Positions 48,898 to 49,834 of a stretch of DNA of 49,834 bases are shown piece after piece. The notes below the pieces were generated by a model, which saw only the letters and a list, made by a program, of their open reading frames with translations, had not been told where the DNA came from and did not search any database. A program made the translations under genes and the position numbers. Within the stretch, counting starts at the first letter, position 1. The number at the start of each line of letters is the position of its first letter. Location: positions 1 through 49,834 of the forward strand of contig NZ_MAGP01000128.1 of assembly GCF_002926165.1 (NCBI RefSeq), in the 5' to 3' direction. Origin of the DNA: Micromonospora chalcea (GTDB lineage: Bacteria > Actinomycetota > Actinomycetes > Mycobacteriales > Micromonosporaceae).

Positions 48898-49740
48898 ATG
48901 GGCATGCTCTGCGCGGTCAGTTTCAACCGGTACGGGCGCCTCTACTACCTCGACCCGGGCGAGCTGCGCCCGCAGGTGGGCGACCGGGTGCTGGTGCCCA
49001 CCGACGAGGGGCCCGAGGTGGCCGAGTGCGTCTGGGCGGCCCAGTGGGTCACCGAGGACACCGACGGATTCCCGAAACTCGCCGGGCTCGCCGAGGACGA
49101 CGATCTGCGCCGCGACGAGATGCTGCGCCGGCGCAAGGCCGAGGCGAAGGTGGCCGCCAAGCGGCTGATCCGCGAACACGGCCTGCCGATGAAGGTGGTA
49201 GCCGTCGACCACGTCCTGGCCACGCCGGAGAACGGCAGCGACCGCACCACCATCTACTTCACCGCGCCGCACCGGGTCGACTTCCGTTCCCTGGTCCGTG
49301 ACCTGGGCGCCACCCTGCACTGCCGGGTCGAGCTGCGGCAGCTGTCCGCCCGCGACTCGGCACGGGTGCAGGGCGGCATCGGCTCCTGCGGGCGTGACCT
49401 GTGCTGCGCCACGTTCCTGACCGACTTCGAGCCGGTGACCATCCGGATGGCGAAGGACCAGGACCTGCCGCTCAACCCCCTGCGCATCTCCGGCGCGTGC
49501 GGGCGGCTGATGTGCTGCCTGAAGTACGAGCACCCGCTGTACCAGAAGTTCCAGGAGACGGCCCCCGCGGTCGGCAGCCGGGTGTCCACGCCGCAGGGTG
49601 AGGGCAAGGTGGTCGGCCACAGCGTCCCGCGCGACGCGGTGACGGTCCGCCTGGACGCCGACGGCTCCCGCTCGATGTGCTCCCGCGCGTCGGTCTGCGG
49701 CCCCAGACAGGCCCACGACCAGCACTACCCCCAGCCCTGA
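48898..49740 (+). CDS. PSP1 domain protein (RicT/YaaT-like)
   Basis: A 280-residue protein with the PSP1 domain. The hallmark cysteine clusters CGRDLCCATFL (about 163-173) and CGRLMCCLKYEH (about 201-212) bind an Fe-S cluster in Bacillus RicT, which with RicA and RicF controls RNA processing and sporulation. In Bacillus the gene (yaaT) lies next to holB; here the same neighbourhood is kept with the secretion cassette inserted between. TAGGGT (48885-48890) seven bases before the ATG, and no ribosome binding site, suggest a leaderless mRNA. Confidence 0.92.
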   Translation: MGMLCAVSFNRYGRLYYLDPGELRPQVGDRVLVPTDEGPEVAECVWAAQWVTEDTDGFPKLAGLAEDDDLRRDEMLRRRKAEAKVAAKRLIREHGLPMKVVAVDHVLATPENGSDRTTIYFTAPHRVDFRSLVRDLGATLHCRVELRQLSARDSARVQGGIGSCGRDLCCATFLTDFEPVTIRMAKDQDLPLNPLRISGACGRLMCCLKYEHPLYQKFQETAPAVGSRVSTPQGEGKVVGHSVPRDAVTVRLDADGSRSMCSRASVCGPRQAHDQHYPQP

Positions 49741-49772
49741 CCGCTGCCCGCCCCTTCGGCGGCGATCAGGGG

Positions 49773-49834
49773 TCAGCGGATGACGATCGGGGGTTCGGCC
49801 AGGCGGGTGGTCAGCGGGGCCTTCGGGGTCAGCC
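49773..49834 (-). CDS. C-terminal end of a minus-strand gene (runs off window)
   Basis: An open minus-strand frame enters from the window end and stops with TGA at 49775-49773, reading LTPKAPLTTRLAEPPIVIR. Codon bias fits coding sequence and the position is convergent to the PSP1 gene. Too little is visible to identify it. Confidence 0.45.
   Translation of the reverse strand, partial: LTPKAPLTTRLAEPPIVIR

Noticed and set aside
1..49834. tRNA, rRNA or CRISPR array
   Set aside because: Reading both strands, I saw no cloverleaf-like TTCGA/TTCAA T-arm with matching acceptor stem, no rRNA sequence, and no regularly spaced short repeats with unique spacers. A tRNAscan/Infernal run would settle small RNAs.

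Overview
This window is high-GC actinobacterial chromosome, most likely Micromonospora or a close relative such as Salinispora. The evidence is strongly GC-biased codon use, many GTG starts, GTGA/ATGA-coupled genes, WXG100/type VII secretion genes, a bldG-type STAS gene and an actinobacterial 6C RNA. I saw no insertion sequence, phage block, CRISPR array, rRNA or recognisable tRNA. The region looks like vegetative core chromosome with small accessory additions.

Layout. (1) 1-1252, minus strand: rarD fragment, GNAT acetyltransferase and holin-like membrane protein. (2) 1313-8675: part of a type VII secretion (ESX) locus, with eccE facing away from a WXG100 pair, a mycosin protease converging on the pair, then a 977-residue SseB-domain fusion coupled to a 121-residue unknown. 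(3) 8677-17985, minus strand: an alpha/beta hydrolase lacking its expected nucleophile, a small unknown, two secreted M6 (immune inhibitor A-like) metalloproteases with separate terminators, and acetyl-CoA synthetase. (4) 18208-20172: a degenerate Fic-fold protein, a HAD-IB phosphatase and the 6C RNA. (5) 20173-21945: an aminoglycoside-phosphotransferase-like kinase and a membrane-anchored VHL beta-domain protein. (6) 22203-27317: a tightly coupled Tad/Flp pilus operon (ssd, tadA, tadB, tadC, flp, two TadE-like). (7) 27389-31151: a LURP-one-like protein, a small unknown, a repeat-bearing gap and a DUF1998 helicase. (8) 31285-39066: bldG, an anti-sigma partner, H+-pyrophosphatase, a lipoprotein, an unknown and DNA topoisomerase I. 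(9) 39113-43529: a DUF559 protein between two long palindromes, an FAD sugar/alditol oxidase, a divergent TetR regulator and an amino acid deaminase/aldolase. (10) 43678-49740: an MFS-thymidylate kinase fusion, holB, a three-gene type VII secretion-associated cassette (YbaB-like, EspC-like, WXG-like) and the PSP1/RicT gene. A minus-strand gene tail closes the window.

Gene order from acs through HAD phosphatase, 6C RNA, ssd-tad, helicase, topA and holB matches, from memory, the Mycobacterium tuberculosis Rv3667-Rv3644c stretch. The bldG, anti-sigma, pyrophosphatase, topA, MFS-TMK, holB order matches Streptomyces. The accessory material (SseB fusion, VHL protein, APH-like kinase, M6 proteases, DUF559 gene, secretion cassette) is set into that backbone.

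Most notable are the VHL-like protein that keeps most hydroxyproline-pocket residues, the Fic-fold protein with an intact inhibitory motif but a lost active site, the SseB fusion with its coupled partner next to ESX genes, the second ESX-type cassette between holB and ricT, the 6C RNA, and a set of probable leaderless promoters.
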